A DNA stretch of 60,112 nucleotides from Pedobacter cryotolerans (lineage in GTDB: Bacteria > Bacteroidota > Bacteroidia > Sphingobacteriales > Sphingobacteriaceae): the NCBI RefSeq assembly GCF_005116475.1, contig NZ_SWBO01000015.1:1-60112 (forward strand), in the 5' to 3' direction. A program made the position numbers and the translations under genes. Shown here piece by piece: positions 20,449 through 30,174 of the stretch. The notes beneath the pieces are model-generated. The model worked only from the letters and a program-made list of their open reading frames with translations. It was not told the DNA's origin and searched no databases. The stretch's first letter is position 1; each line of letters starts with the position of its first letter.

Positions 20449-21108
20449 TTATAATCCTGCAGCTTTCTTATGATCTGCTAAAAACTGAGACAATCCACTT
20501 GCTGTGAGCGGATGATTTAACAATGAGGTTATAACAGACAGAGGTGCTGTAATAACATCTGCTCCTAATTTAGCGCAATTTACGATATGCATTGGGGTTC
20601 TAACCGACGCGGCTAAGATTTGAGTTTGATACCCATAATTATCATAGATGAGTCTGATATCGCTAATCAATTGCATGCCATCATAAGATATATCATCAAG
20701 CCGACCAACAAATGGAGATACATAAGTTGCTCCTGCTTTGGCAGCAAGCAAAGCTTGTCCAGAAGAGAAAACTAAAGTGCAATTCGTTCTAATGCCTTTT
20801 GAAGAAAAATATCGTATCGCTTTAATTCCATCTTTAATCATAGGTACTTTAACAACAATTTTACTATGTAATGAAGCCAGCTCTTCCCCTTCTGATATAA
20901 TCTCATCATAAGATGTGCTAATTACCTCTGCACTTACATCGCCATCGGTAATTGAACAAATAGATTGATAGTGCGCTAAAACATGTTGTTGCCCACTTAT
21001 TCCTTCCTTGGCCATTAAGGAAGGATTGGTAGTAACACCATCAAGCACACCCATTTCATGCGCCTCTAGTATTTGCTGGAGGTTAGCTGTATCAATAAAA
21101 AATTTCAT
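20449..21108 (-). CDS. Small transaldolase / fructose-6-phosphate aldolase family
   Basis: The 219-aa protein is a full-length small (TalC/FSA-type) transaldolase. The Schiff-base lysine is Lys87 in KIVVKVPM, with the N-terminal FFIDTANL and GVTTNPSLM signatures and the later LAASVRTPMHI segment. These enzymes transfer dihydroxyacetone units between sugar phosphates or split fructose 6-phosphate in the cytoplasm. Placed beside a xylan locus with a transketolase half at the other edge, it probably serves non-oxidative pentose phosphate metabolism of released xylose. Transaldolase and aldolase activity cannot be told apart with certainty here. Confidence 0.9.
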   Translation of the reverse strand: MKFFIDTANLQQILEAHEMGVLDGVTTNPSLMAKEGISGQQHVLAHYQSICSITDGDVSAEVISTSYDEIISEGEELASLHSKIVVKVPMIKDGIKAIRYFSSKGIRTNCTLVFSSGQALLAAKAGATYVSPFVGRLDDISYDGMQLISDIRLIYDNYGYQTQILAASVRTPMHIVNCAKLGADVITAPLSVITSLLNHPLTASGLSQFLADHKKAAGL

Positions 21109-21243
21109 AAAATATTTTGTTATAAAGATGGCTCTCCATTATTGGAAAACCTTTGTAAATCTCCTAACAAAAACGGAGGATGAATAGTACATTTATCTAT
21201 TTAATATAGTTTAGATGTTCAACTTAATTAATTGAGAGTAGCG

Positions 21244-21276
21244 ATTAATAGAAATTATCCATTAATAGAGATTATC
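21244..21276. repeat. Two tandem 16-bp direct repeats
   Basis: ATTAATAGAAATTATC at 21244-21259 is followed by ATTAATAGAGATTATC at 21261-21276, 17 bases apart. They lie in the gap between the LytTR regulator's end and the transaldolase start. They could be a regulator binding site; no direct evidence. Confidence 0.4.
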
Positions 21277-21324
21277 AATTAAACCAATTGTCTCTAGTCA
21301 AAAAGAGTAACTGAACATATTATT

Positions 21325-22029
21325 TTAGAAAAATTTATTAATTATCTCTTTATAGGTTTGTCCAATAGGTATTTTGTGCTGATCGATTAATACCCTATTA
21401 CCTTCTATATATTTAATTTTATTTTTTGAAACGATAAAAGATTTATGAATCCTTAAAAAATCTAATGTTGGCAGCAATTTTTCAAAATCAGAAATTTTCT
21501 GGGGACTAATAATCATATCATCCTTTAAATAGACTTTGGTAAAATGCCCATAAGCTTCTATAAACAATAAATCTTGAAAATGAATTTGATGCAATTTTTT
21601 ATCCCCTTTTAAGAAAAAGCTACCATCATTTGCTTGCTTTTCAGTAATAGGCAATAGGAATATGCTTTTCTTATTCTGGGCAGCATCAATTGTTTTATTA
21701 ATTGCTTTTATAAAGCGTTCAAAACTAAATGGTTTCAATAAATAATCAGAAATATTAAGTTCATAACCTTCTATTGCAAACTCTTTGTAGGCCGTAGTTA
21801 CAATAATTTTAGGCGGATTTGCCAGAGTTTTTAAAAAATCGAAACCAGATAGTTTAGGCATATTGATATCTAAAAATAACAAATCGACTGTATTTTCATT
21901 TAAAAATTTCATTGCTTCAAAGGCATTATAGCAATTTCCTACCTTTACCAAATGAGGCAAATTTTCACTATAGTTTTCAATAATCCGATGTGCTATAGGC
22001 TCGTCATCAATAATTAGGTAGCGTATCAT
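21325..22029 (-). CDS. LytTR-family response regulator
   Basis: The 234-aa protein has an N-terminal receiver domain (YLIIDDEPIA; phospho-acceptor Asp54 in FLDINMPKLSG; KPFSFERF) and a C-terminal LytTR DNA-binding domain (about 135-234, with LLFIEAYGHFTKVYLKD and LRIHKSFIVSKNKI). It is the partner of the LytS-type kinase encoded just upstream, whose stop overlaps its start by four bases (ATGA). Target genes are unknown; the divergent S41 peptidase gene is the nearest candidate. Confidence 0.93.
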   Translation of the reverse strand: MIRYLIIDDEPIAHRIIENYSENLPHLVKVGNCYNAFEAMKFLNENTVDLLFLDINMPKLSGFDFLKTLANPPKIIVTTAYKEFAIEGYELNISDYLLKPFSFERFIKAINKTIDAAQNKKSIFLLPITEKQANDGSFFLKGDKKLHQIHFQDLLFIEAYGHFTKVYLKDDMIISPQKISDFEKLLPTLDFLRIHKSFIVSKNKIKYIEGNRVLIDQHKIPIGQTYKEIINKFF

Positions 22030-23150
22030 GTAGTTTCTATTTTTATATTAAATTTATAAATAGAATCTTTAACTTCAATTTGTATGTTATGTTTATTTGG
22101 ATATAATAATGCTAAACGCTGTTTTAAATTATCTATTCCAATACCAACGCTCTTGTTCGCTTCAGTTTCTTCAAAGTTATTTTCTATTTCAAAATGAATT
22201 ACGCCATTATCTACACCCATGCTAATATGGATAAAGGCATTTTCTGTTAAACTTTCTACTCCATGTTTAAATGCATTTTCTAAAGGAATGATGAACATGA
22301 GTGGTGCAATCACACAATCAGTATGCCCTGCATAGTTAAATACAATATCAACATTTTTTCGATATCGAATTTTATGCAATTCGATGTAATTCTTTAGGTA
22401 AGCTATTTCATCTTTTAAAGGCACAAAATCTTCCTTGCCCATATAAATGGTATAACGCATCAAGTCAGACAATGTTAAAACAACAGTTGCTGCATCATCA
22501 GATTTTTCGATGATCAATCCATATAAATTATTTAAGGTATTGAAAAAAAAGTGTGGGTTAATTTGGCTTTTTAATAAGGATAATTCTGCCTTATCTTTCT
22601 TTGATTCTAAAATTTTTAACCATTTCCATTGCTGGTAAAACCAAGTTAAAAGCATTACAAAAAAGGGAGCAGTTAAGATGATTTTAATCTCTTTTTCTTG
22701 TTGTAGGTAAGTATGTTCATCATTAATGTAAATTCTTATATAGTAGAAATAACCTAAAGCTAATAGGTAAAAACCGATTATAATTAATGCATTTTTCTTG
22801 AAATACGATGGTGCGATAATGGAAAATGTATATATCCCAATGCTTACCAATTCAACAAAGGTTATTGGGTTGTCTGCAATTTTAGCATTTGCATCATTTA
22901 TAATAACAACAAAAAAGACAAAAAGCAGTGCAAGTAACTTTAAGCTAACTGTTTTGTGCTGTTTTAAAAATGAAAAATAGTGGATTGGCAATGAAATCAC
23001 TAACCAACTCATCATAAAACTCAAGGCATTTGCCAATATTGCCGAATTGTCTATATGAATTAAATTAAAGTGCAACAACAAAACAACCAATACCCGATGG
23101 ATGAGTAAGCCATATATAAAAGCTCGGTATTTTTTGAGAAATGCAATCAT
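22026..23150 (-). CDS. LytS/YpdA-type sensor histidine kinase
   Basis: The 374-aa protein has several membrane segments in residues 10-185, then a His_kinase domain with LLKSQINPHFFFNTLNNLY (His200) and a GHKL ATPase region (PLENAFKHG, GIGIDNLKQRL). This family autophosphorylates and passes phosphate to a LytTR regulator, here encoded in the overlapping downstream gene. No recognisable extracellular sensor domain is present, so the signal probably acts on the membrane part. It is divergent from the S41 peptidase gene with a gap of about 200 bases. Confidence 0.92.
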   Translation of the reverse strand: MIAFLKKYRAFIYGLLIHRVLVVLLLHFNLIHIDNSAILANALSFMMSWLVISLPIHYFSFLKQHKTVSLKLLALLFVFFVVIINDANAKIADNPITFVELVSIGIYTFSIIAPSYFKKNALIIIGFYLLALGYFYYIRIYINDEHTYLQQEKEIKIILTAPFFVMLLTWFYQQWKWLKILESKKDKAELSLLKSQINPHFFFNTLNNLYGLIIEKSDDAATVVLTLSDLMRYTIYMGKEDFVPLKDEIAYLKNYIELHKIRYRKNVDIVFNYAGHTDCVIAPLMFIIPLENAFKHGVESLTENAFIHISMGVDNGVIHFEIENNFEETEANKSVGIGIDNLKQRLALLYPNKHNIQIEVKDSIYKFNIKIETT

Positions 23151-23351
23151 GGCTCAAAACTAAAGATAATTGCGCTTTTTATTTTACAATATGCGCCAAC
23201 TCACTCAAAAATAGCGCAAACGATATTCATTTCTACTTCAATCTCATTTGTATGCATAAACCAACTGTATGTGATGGTTAATACTATGTTCATGAAAAAT
23301 ATTTTTCACCATTTTAATTTACCTATAAGTTTGCTGAAAATTATAAATACG

Positions 23352-24599
23352 ATGAAAACCTATTTTAAAATAATGCTATTAATGATAGTTATTAAGAGCC
23401 AGGCGGTAGTAGCGCAAGACAACAAAAATGAACTGCCTTTAAAAGAAAAAAATGCTGTTGTCAACTCAATAAAAACGCATTTACAAGAATCATATATCGA
23501 TCTTGATTTAGCTAAGAAAATGATAATTGAGCTGGACAAAAATTCGAAAAAGTATGATAAAATCATCAATCCTGATGATTTTTCTAAAACACTAACTGAA
23601 GATTTACAACTTGTGAGTAAAGATTTACACCTTAAAGTTCGTTATGAACCACAACGTATTGCGCAAGAAAAGCTTGTTGTTTCTGAAGAAATGAAAATAG
23701 AAGCCGAGAAAAAAACGGCTAAACAAATGGCAGAAATTAATTATGGATTTACAGAAGTAAAAATACTAGATGGAAATATTGGCTATTTGAATTTACGCCT
23801 ATTTGCAGATGTAAAATATGCTGAAGAAACCGCTACAGCTACGATGAATTTTTTGAGCAATACCAATGCAATTATTATCGATCTGCGTACAAATGGAGGT
23901 GGTGTACCCGATATGATGCAATTATTATCCAGTTATTTCTTTAACGAAACACCAGTGTTATTAAGCGATTTTTATGAACGAAAAACTGACACAAAAACCC
24001 AACTTTATTCGCTGGCTAAAGTGGCTGGAAAACGAAGTACCAGCAAGCCTATTTACATTTTAACGAGCAAGCAAACATTTTCTGCGGCTGAGGCATTTGC
24101 CTACACGTTAAAGTATTTAGGTAAGGCAACCATAGTTGGTGAGGTTACTGCCGGAGGTGCAAACCGAACCAAACGCATTAATTTGAATGATGAGTTTACA
24201 ATTTCTGTTCCGTATATCCAAGCTATTCATCCAGTAACTAAAACCAATTGGGAAGGAAAAGGTGTACATCCAGACATTAAAACGAATGAAAAAACAGCTT
24301 TGGTAAATGCTTATGTAGATGCCATTAACAAAACTGCCAAGGGCAATAAGAATACGCTTTTAAATAAAATTGGCTATGCTTTTTTAAAAGAAAAATCTGT
24401 TGAAAATGCTATCGTTGTATTCGAAGAAAATGCAAGATTGTTTCCAGATAATGCAAATACTTGGGATAGCTTGGGCGAAGCCTATTTTATAAACAATGAT
24501 AAAGAAAATGCACTAAAAGCATACAAGAAAGCTTTAGCATTAGATCCCAATTCAGAATCAGCGAAAGCAATGATTCAGAAATTAGAAATCATTAAGTAA
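23352..24599 (+). CDS. S41-family peptidase with C-terminal TPR
   Basis: The chosen start (ATG 23352) gives 415 aa and begins with a signal peptide (YFKIMLLMIVIKSQAVVAQ); the longer upstream in-frame extension lacks one. A tail-specific-protease core follows: GNIGYLNLRLF, the IIIDLRTNGGG signature and the catalytic serine in SKQTFSAAEAFAYTLK (Ser244). The C-terminal 70 residues form TPR helices (NTWDSLGEAYFINNDKENALKAYKKAL). It resembles the interphotoreceptor-retinoid-binding-type S41 proteins of Bacteroidota. It is probably a periplasmic processing protease. The PD40 gene follows by 38 bases. Confidence 0.88.
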   Translation: MKTYFKIMLLMIVIKSQAVVAQDNKNELPLKEKNAVVNSIKTHLQESYIDLDLAKKMIIELDKNSKKYDKIINPDDFSKTLTEDLQLVSKDLHLKVRYEPQRIAQEKLVVSEEMKIEAEKKTAKQMAEINYGFTEVKILDGNIGYLNLRLFADVKYAEETATATMNFLSNTNAIIIDLRTNGGGVPDMMQLLSSYFFNETPVLLSDFYERKTDTKTQLYSLAKVAGKRSTSKPIYILTSKQTFSAAEAFAYTLKYLGKATIVGEVTAGGANRTKRINLNDEFTISVPYIQAIHPVTKTNWEGKGVHPDIKTNEKTALVNAYVDAINKTAKGNKNTLLNKIGYAFLKEKSVENAIVVFEENARLFPDNANTWDSLGEAYFINNDKENALKAYKKALALDPNSESAKAMIQKLEIIK

Positions 24600-24637
24600 A
24601 AAAAAGCTAGTTGGCAGCAATTAAAACTAATTGAACA

Positions 24638-25528
24638 ATGAAAAATAGGATTAAACTTTTAGCACTGGCATTTGTAATATGCTCAAATGCTTGCAATACT
24701 AAGCAACCAGAAACAAAAAAGAGTAATTCTTCTATAGCCGAAAATCTATACTTTGGCTATCAACCACCAGGATTAAATCCTGAAGTTTTTGTTCCTAAAA
24801 AGGGTATTGCTAAAGATTGGAAACTAGGGAACGAGGACTCTTTGGATATGGAAGAGTTTTACTTCACTTACTCAGGTAATGACCCTTTTCTGCCTGCCGT
24901 TGTTGTATATCGGCAAGAAGAAAATTATTACAGAGCTAGTAAATATACTTTTCACCACAGTGGCGTTAAAAATAGCAACATCTTATACTCAAGGCATAAC
25001 TATATTGAACGTACAGGTTCTGGTTGGTCAAACCTAAAAAGCCTAGGCCCAATGTTTGACAGGAAAGATTTGGGCATTATGGTGTTATCAGTATCCACTA
25101 ATGGGACTATTGTTTTTGATGATTATAAAACCGATGACGGAATCCGTATATCAAGGATTAAAGACGGTAAACGTGAAGAACCAAAACTACTGGGCAAGGA
25201 GATTAACTCAGGGAAATTGGTGGCCCACCCCTTTATCGCACCTGATGAATCTTACATAATATGGGATAGCGAACGAGAAGATGGATATGGCAAATCTGAC
25301 ATTTATATCAGTTTTCAACAGCAAGATGGTTCATGGGGCTCAGCTATTAATATGGGAGGTAAGATAAATTCAGAATTAGTAGAAAATGGTGCAAAGTTAA
25401 CACCTGACGGAAAATATTTGCTTTTTGGAAGATCAGAAGAAAAAGTAAAGGAGGATGGAAGTACCTATTGGGAGACTAAAGATTATTGGGTTGATGCTAA
25501 AATCATTGAAAAATTAAGACCTCAATAA
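24638..25528 (+). CDS. PD40 (WD40-like) beta-propeller lipoprotein
   Basis: The 296-aa product has a lipoprotein signal (LALAFVICSNAC) and three or more PD40 blades, for example FIAPDESYIIWDSEREDGYGKSDIYISF and AKLTPDGKYLLFGRSEE. Such envelope proteins bind ligands or partners rather than catalyse known reactions. It lies 38 bases after the S41 peptidase and may be co-transcribed. The precise function is not recognisable. Confidence 0.75.
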   Translation: MKNRIKLLALAFVICSNACNTKQPETKKSNSSIAENLYFGYQPPGLNPEVFVPKKGIAKDWKLGNEDSLDMEEFYFTYSGNDPFLPAVVVYRQEENYYRASKYTFHHSGVKNSNILYSRHNYIERTGSGWSNLKSLGPMFDRKDLGIMVLSVSTNGTIVFDDYKTDDGIRISRIKDGKREEPKLLGKEINSGKLVAHPFIAPDESYIIWDSEREDGYGKSDIYISFQQQDGSWGSAINMGGKINSELVENGAKLTPDGKYLLFGRSEEKVKEDGSTYWETKDYWVDAKIIEKLRPQ

Positions 25529-26020
25529 TGATTTCATTTAAAATATAATTACCAACAACAGCAGCTACCCAAAAGTGGTGGTTCAGTGGTTGAATGAAGC
25601 TTTCTTCAGCTATCAAAGCTTCTGCTTGGTTGACAGTGAAGTGTTTCGAAATTGCCACCTTTCAACAATTTTATGGAAAAGGTGTTCACCTTCCAATACG
25701 TGTCTTATCATCTAAATAACCGTGAAAGCATTTTCATCAGATTTCCAGTTCAGGTATTCATCGAGAATTCCATTCCAAATTTTAATGCTTCGTCTTCTGA
25801 TTTCTGAAAAATTTAGTAATATTATTTCTATTGAATTGATTGTAATTAGCTTATAAATTGCTATTGCTGTATGCAAATCAATCGTTTCCTTCGCAATAAA
25901 TCATATTATGCACTTGAACGCAAAAAATTAATGTTTTATATTAGAGTTAAATAATCAACAGTTCTTTTAAATATCGCTTGGGCAGGGATAGCCCCATAAT
26001 GTTTCATTTATGATTACTAA
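25529..26020. other. Intergenic stretch without an assignable gene
   Basis: About 490 bases with many stops in all frames. Short coding-like strings (for example SEDEALKFGMEF on the minus strand near 25,790) hint at an eroded gene, but nothing assignable remains. ATAGCCC near 25,989 is complementary to GGGCTAT near 26,110. Confidence 0.4.
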
Positions 26021-26064
26021 TAGATGAAGTATAGATCAAGTAGGGATCAAGTATAGATGAAGTA
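26021..26064 (+). repeat. Four tandem 11-bp repeats upstream of a small DNA-binding-like gene
   Basis: Units TAGATGAAGTA, TAGATCAAGTA, GGGATCAAGTA and TAGATGAAGTA run head to tail. They are followed by AGTACTGTAATAGTACT (26062-26078), an inverted repeat. The 11-bp period equals about one helical turn, so all copies face one side of the DNA. This suits cooperative protein binding. Confidence 0.65.
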
Positions 26065-26155
26065 CTGTAATAGTACTAATCTTGCAACTTGCTTAATCGA
26101 ACAGAATAGGGCTATGGCACCTCCAAATCTGTTGCGGGCACAAAAAACCTAAAAC

Positions 26156-26344
26156 ATGAAAAGAGTATGCATTTATCCAAAAGATGTTAGCTTATTAACA
26201 GGAAAAAGTCTAAGGCACGCACAAAAAATATTGCAAGATTTAAAGGTGGCACTTAAAAAATCAAAAAAGCAGTTTATAACCATCGAAGAATTTGCAACTT
26301 ACTCTGGCATCGACAAAGCCACCGTAGAAAAATGTTGTGTATGA
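26156..26344 (+). CDS. Small helix-turn-helix-like protein
   Basis: A 62-aa protein with two apparent helix-turn-helix-like halves: CIYPKDVSLLTGKSLRHAQKIL near the N-terminus and FITIEEFATYSGIDKATVEKC near the C-terminus. I do not recognise a named family. It has its own strong terminator immediately downstream and the tandem 11-bp array upstream, so it looks like a single-gene unit that may regulate itself. Confidence 0.6.
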   Translation: MKRVCIYPKDVSLLTGKSLRHAQKILQDLKVALKKSKKQFITIEEFATYSGIDKATVEKCCV

Positions 26345-26366
26345 TACCCTAAAACTTTATCCAAAG

Positions 26367-26394
26367 CAAAACCCGCCATCGTCCCCGGGTTTTG
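26367..26394 (+). terminator. Rho-independent terminator after the small HTH-like gene
   Basis: A perfect 9-bp stem CAAAACCCG / CGGGTTTTG closes an 11-base loop and is followed by TTTT. Confidence 0.8.
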
Positions 26395-26432
26395 TTTTAA
26401 AGGCAATTTTTGGCTTACAAATTAACTAAAAC

Positions 26433-26462
26433 AAAAAAAGCAGCTCTTTTCAGAACTGCTTT
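26433..26462 (-). terminator. Terminator downstream of the SIR2-TPR operon
   Basis: On the minus strand AAAGCAG pairs with CTGCTTT across a 12-base loop and runs into seven T residues. It lies about 170 bases after the SIR2 gene stop, with nothing coding in between. Confidence 0.7.
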
Positions 26463-26479
26463 CAAACTTGGGTCAGTGG

Positions 26480-26515
26480 CGGTGCGTAATTCGAACCATT
26501 TTGTGGATGAATTGA
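26480..26515 (-). other. Possible tRNA-3'-end-like fragment at the island's left edge
   Basis: On the minus strand ATGGTTCGAATTACGCACCGCC resembles a T-loop (GGTTCGAAT) plus the 3' acceptor part of a tRNA, but no full cloverleaf is present. It may be an old attachment-site remnant. Evidence is weak. Confidence 0.25.
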
Positions 26516-26633
26516 TCGAAATAGGCGGGTTTTCGAAAATTTTTAAAGAATAATTTTGGCGAACTTATCTCAACATGTCATTGGGTTTTTAATATTGTAT
26601 AAAGGAATCTACAGAAAAATTAATGGGCTTAAT

Positions 26634-28484
26634 TTATTTCATTCTCATCTTTGTTTTCTTATTAGAATCAGGATATTTTTCTGCCCTGACTAAAGCATTT
26701 ATTGCAGAAATGGTATGAGAGTGATTATTACCAAATATTTCTGTATAAATTTCAATCGCTTTCTTAAGGTGAAAAATTGCAGAATTTTGGTCGCCTTTAA
26801 AAAAGTATGTTGTTCCCAAATTGTAAAGGGCTGCTGCCTCGCTTTGCCTTATCCCAATTTCTCTTGCAATTTGCAGTCCCAAACTCGAATATTTTAAGCA
26901 ATTATCATAATCCTCTAGTTGGAGAAAAAAATTTGTTAGGTTTTGCAACGCTATACATTCCCCTTGCCTGTCACTAATCTGCTGTGTTAACTTTAAGCTG
27001 TGCAATACCGACTCAAATGCTTTATCAATATCACCTTTTAGAAAAAGTGCAACCCCTAAACTGCACAACATACTCCCTTCTGTTTGTTTATTTCCTCTAG
27101 AAAGAGTTATAGGCAATCCACGTTCAAGTATGTTAATTACATTGTCATGATCTCCAACTTGATTATAAACGTTGACCAGATTTCCTATACATGAGCATAA
27201 ACTTCCAGGCTCATGTAGTGACGCTAAAGCCAGAGCGTTATTAAATGCGTTAATTGCTTCATCAAATTCTCTTAAATTTCTATGAATGTTTCCAAGTGCT
27301 TGTAATTGCGATATCTCGCCTTGTGTATTACAAATTTCACGGCATGCCTTGACAGATTCTTCTAAACATGATTTTGCCTCTTTGTATTTACCGATGGCGT
27401 TTAAGGCCATTCCAATACCTCCAAGTTGTGCATAAAAAAATATTTGATTCTTTTCCTGTTGAGCAATTTGTAAACCCAGTTCCCATAGTTTAATAGAAAG
27501 ATTATATTCACCAATATCAAAAAATAACCTAGCCGCAATTTGATTTTTCATTCCTAACGAATATGAAGATGCCTCTTGGAACCATTTGTTCACATTCTCT
27601 TTCCAAAAATATTCCGATTTCCTAAATTCATATTCATGTGTTATAATATTTTTCCATAGTAATTCAGTGAATACATTGGTATTTAAAAAGAATCTTTGTC
27701 CTATATAATTTTTAAATGGGTTATTGAATTCCTTGATTGAAATATCTTCGATTTTTGTTTCTTCAAAAAAATGTTCTAAAAATAATATTTGGCTTCTGTT
27801 CTCTTTGACGGATTCAACTAAAGGTGAAATATCGAACACATCAGAACAGCTGTAACCGAGAATAAGGATATTAGGATTAATCAATCCCGAAAAAAAAGAA
27901 GAAATTACATTGTTTTTGTGTTGGCTTATCGTTTTTCTGGCGACTAACTCTAAGGTAATCGCCATTTCTTTTTGATTTGAAATAGAGCCATGAATCTTTA
28001 TGATTCGAATGGTGTCAGTTTTCCAATTAATATTTCCAAATTCCACATCATTCGAAAATACTTGATAATCGTTTCCTTCTACTAATCCAATGTTATTTAG
28101 AGCATTTTCAATTAACATATCGAAATTTGTTGTCAAAACATTCTTAGCATATCCTAATTTTAATAGCTGAGCAATAAGGTCGTGATTTGTGTTTGGAATT
28201 CCTTTTGAAAAAATATCTAAAATATCCTCTATATCTTGTTCCTCGGTTAAAGTTTGAATAAATGATTCGAAGGGTAAATTCGATTGTAAAATCTTTTCTG
28301 CGTCATTAGGATTTACTTGGAGTAATGATAAAATATAGCTAATTAAATCATTAGCTAATGGAAGACCAGAATTGAATGATATTCCCGCACCACAGAAAAT
28401 CGCCGTATTGTCAAGAGTTAATTTTTCACTTACTACAGAAATTATTTCTGTAATCTTCATAGCATCATTTTTAGAAGCAGTCAA
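26634..28484 (-). CDS. SIR2-like NADase with C-terminal TPR array
   Basis: The 616-aa protein has an N-terminal SIR2-type domain: FCGAGISFNSG (residues 30-40), TTNFD (118-122) and KIHGS (His165), so the NAD-binding and catalytic residues look intact. From about residue 330 to 600 tandem TPR helices follow. In phage defence, SIR2 effectors deplete NAD+ to halt infected cells, and TPR tails usually sense or bind partners. It is the last gene of a minus-strand group headed by an ATPase and a receiver protein, 93 bases after the latter. The ATG at 28460 is an alternative start. NADase role is inferred from the family. Confidence 0.85.
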   Translation of the reverse strand: MTASKNDAMKITEIISVVSEKLTLDNTAIFCGAGISFNSGLPLANDLISYILSLLQVNPNDAEKILQSNLPFESFIQTLTEEQDIEDILDIFSKGIPNTNHDLIAQLLKLGYAKNVLTTNFDMLIENALNNIGLVEGNDYQVFSNDVEFGNINWKTDTIRIIKIHGSISNQKEMAITLELVARKTISQHKNNVISSFFSGLINPNILILGYSCSDVFDISPLVESVKENRSQILFLEHFFEETKIEDISIKEFNNPFKNYIGQRFFLNTNVFTELLWKNIITHEYEFRKSEYFWKENVNKWFQEASSYSLGMKNQIAARLFFDIGEYNLSIKLWELGLQIAQQEKNQIFFYAQLGGIGMALNAIGKYKEAKSCLEESVKACREICNTQGEISQLQALGNIHRNLREFDEAINAFNNALALASLHEPGSLCSCIGNLVNVYNQVGDHDNVINILERGLPITLSRGNKQTEGSMLCSLGVALFLKGDIDKAFESVLHSLKLTQQISDRQGECIALQNLTNFFLQLEDYDNCLKYSSLGLQIAREIGIRQSEAAALYNLGTTYFFKGDQNSAIFHLKKAIEIYTEIFGNNHSHTISAINALVRAEKYPDSNKKTKMRMK

Positions 28485-28577
28485 TTTTAAACATTTTATC
28501 AGATCTAAATATAATGGGAGGTTTTGTTATCAAGAAATCAACATCTGGAACCTACTATTTTTATCGCTGCATTTTTT

Positions 28578-30167
28578 TTATTCGATAAACGAAATTCCTG
28601 GGCGATTAACATGGGATGATAACTGTGCAATTATATCCAAAAGCAGTTCTCTCTTTAGTCTGTATTTTACTTCCCTTTTTTTTGCATTTGCTTTATCCAA
28701 TGCATTGAACAAATGATAATCAAATATCAATTTATATTCCAATTCATCAATATTAAAGCTAGGAGCTACAGGATAAATATGAGCACCACTTCTCGCATCC
28801 TCCTCATATTTTTTTGGATACATTAATCCAGGTAAGGTTCTCGATCTTTTCCACTTTTGCTGTGCATAGTCACATATAGGCGAAACTTCAAGATCAATCA
28901 AAAAATATTCTTCAACTTTCCCATTCATTTTTTTGAGAAAACTACTAATATATTGCTCTTTTTTCTTCTCTTCTGGATTAAGATAAATATTGCCCGGTAT
29001 TAATTCTTGGCTAGGATAGAGTTCAATGTGTAATTTTGTATTTAATGAAGGTGGTAATAAGTGATATTTTTCCAATACTTGTAATGAAGATTTTTTATCA
29101 TCCGCATTCATTTTTGTATCGTTAATAAAACCTTTCTTTAATTTGCCTTGATCGGCAGCCTTCTTTACTGATACATCGTTTTTAAGAATTTCTGACTCAG
29201 TACTAGATAATTTTAAAGAGAAGTTATCAGTTCCAACTTTATCTATGTAAATGACATCATTTTGAAGCGAAATATGTTTTGGCATTTTAATGCCCTTCAT
29301 TTCATGCTCGACGTTATCCACCAATGATATGTTTAATGTATTTATTGCTTCTTGAATTAGTACATCTCCACTAACCTGATTTTGCCCGACTCTAGCAATA
29401 CCCATTCTCTTTAACACGTTTCTTGCATTAATTTCCCAATGCTCATTGTTATCTATTAAGGATGATACTTCGTAAACCATCCTTGCCGCAGCTTTCTTTA
29501 CTAGATTTTCCCAAATTACAAATAAATGGAAGGCTCCAGCCTTTTCGAGTTCAGTTTTGAGTTGCTTTTCTATAATCTCAATCGCATCTGGCTTTGCTTC
29601 ATACTCTGTTGTATATTCTTCTTTTAATGCACCAGTTACTGCTAATATAACTGTTTCAATATCTTCAGCATGTATTTGTCCTTCCAATAAATCATTTAAC
29701 TTATCAATAAACACATCAGTCTCTATTGAAGGGATTTGCTTACTTTCTAAGCAAGAAGCTTTGTCAAAATTAATTATACAAGCGGGAATAAGATGGTCGT
29801 GTTTATATATCTCATTTTTTACGGCCTCCGAGTAGGTATTAAATTTCTTGCTCCAAATAACCAATAAATATGGGCCGTTTTTTTCAGAGATTACTTTTAG
29901 CAAAACATTAATTATTGATTTAGCAATTTGATGTTCATCATTGGTTTCAATTATCTGAAGATCAAGAAATAATAATCTAACATTTTGAACAGGGGTTTCA
30001 GGCAAATCTTCTTTTATGTTACCTTGGTAATATGTAGTAGCTATGCCCTTCTTGGATAGAGCCTTAACTATTGGTAATGCTTCAGTAGGTTGGTCGTCAA
30101 TTACAACAACAGAACCATTTTCTGGTATTAACTGGGCTTCTGTCTGCGTATCAATTTTTTGTGCCAT
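28578..30167 (-). CDS. Receiver-domain protein paired with a dual-ATPase kinase
   Basis: I chose the ATG at 30167 (529 aa), seven bases after the ATPase gene's stop, with AGGA just upstream; an in-frame extension would overlap that gene. The first 130 residues form a receiver-like domain: VVVIDDQPTE supplies the acidic pair and LLFLDLQI the probable phospho-acceptor Asp69. The remaining 400 residues match no family I know. They are rich in charged helices and lack a visible DNA-binding motif, so this is unlikely to be an ordinary transcription factor. Its tight pairing with the ATPase suggests phosphotransfer between them. Confidence 0.65.
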   Translation of the reverse strand: MAQKIDTQTEAQLIPENGSVVVIDDQPTEALPIVKALSKKGIATTYYQGNIKEDLPETPVQNVRLLFLDLQIIETNDEHQIAKSIINVLLKVISEKNGPYLLVIWSKKFNTYSEAVKNEIYKHDHLIPACIINFDKASCLESKQIPSIETDVFIDKLNDLLEGQIHAEDIETVILAVTGALKEEYTTEYEAKPDAIEIIEKQLKTELEKAGAFHLFVIWENLVKKAAARMVYEVSSLIDNNEHWEINARNVLKRMGIARVGQNQVSGDVLIQEAINTLNISLVDNVEHEMKGIKMPKHISLQNDVIYIDKVGTDNFSLKLSSTESEILKNDVSVKKAADQGKLKKGFINDTKMNADDKKSSLQVLEKYHLLPPSLNTKLHIELYPSQELIPGNIYLNPEEKKKEQYISSFLKKMNGKVEEYFLIDLEVSPICDYAQQKWKRSRTLPGLMYPKKYEEDARSGAHIYPVAPSFNIDELEYKLIFDYHLFNALDKANAKKREVKYRLKRELLLDIIAQLSSHVNRPGISFIE

Positions 30168-30174
30168 TTTATTC

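Noticed and set aside
26021..26064. CRISPR array
   Set aside because: The 11-bp units are directly adjacent with no spacers.
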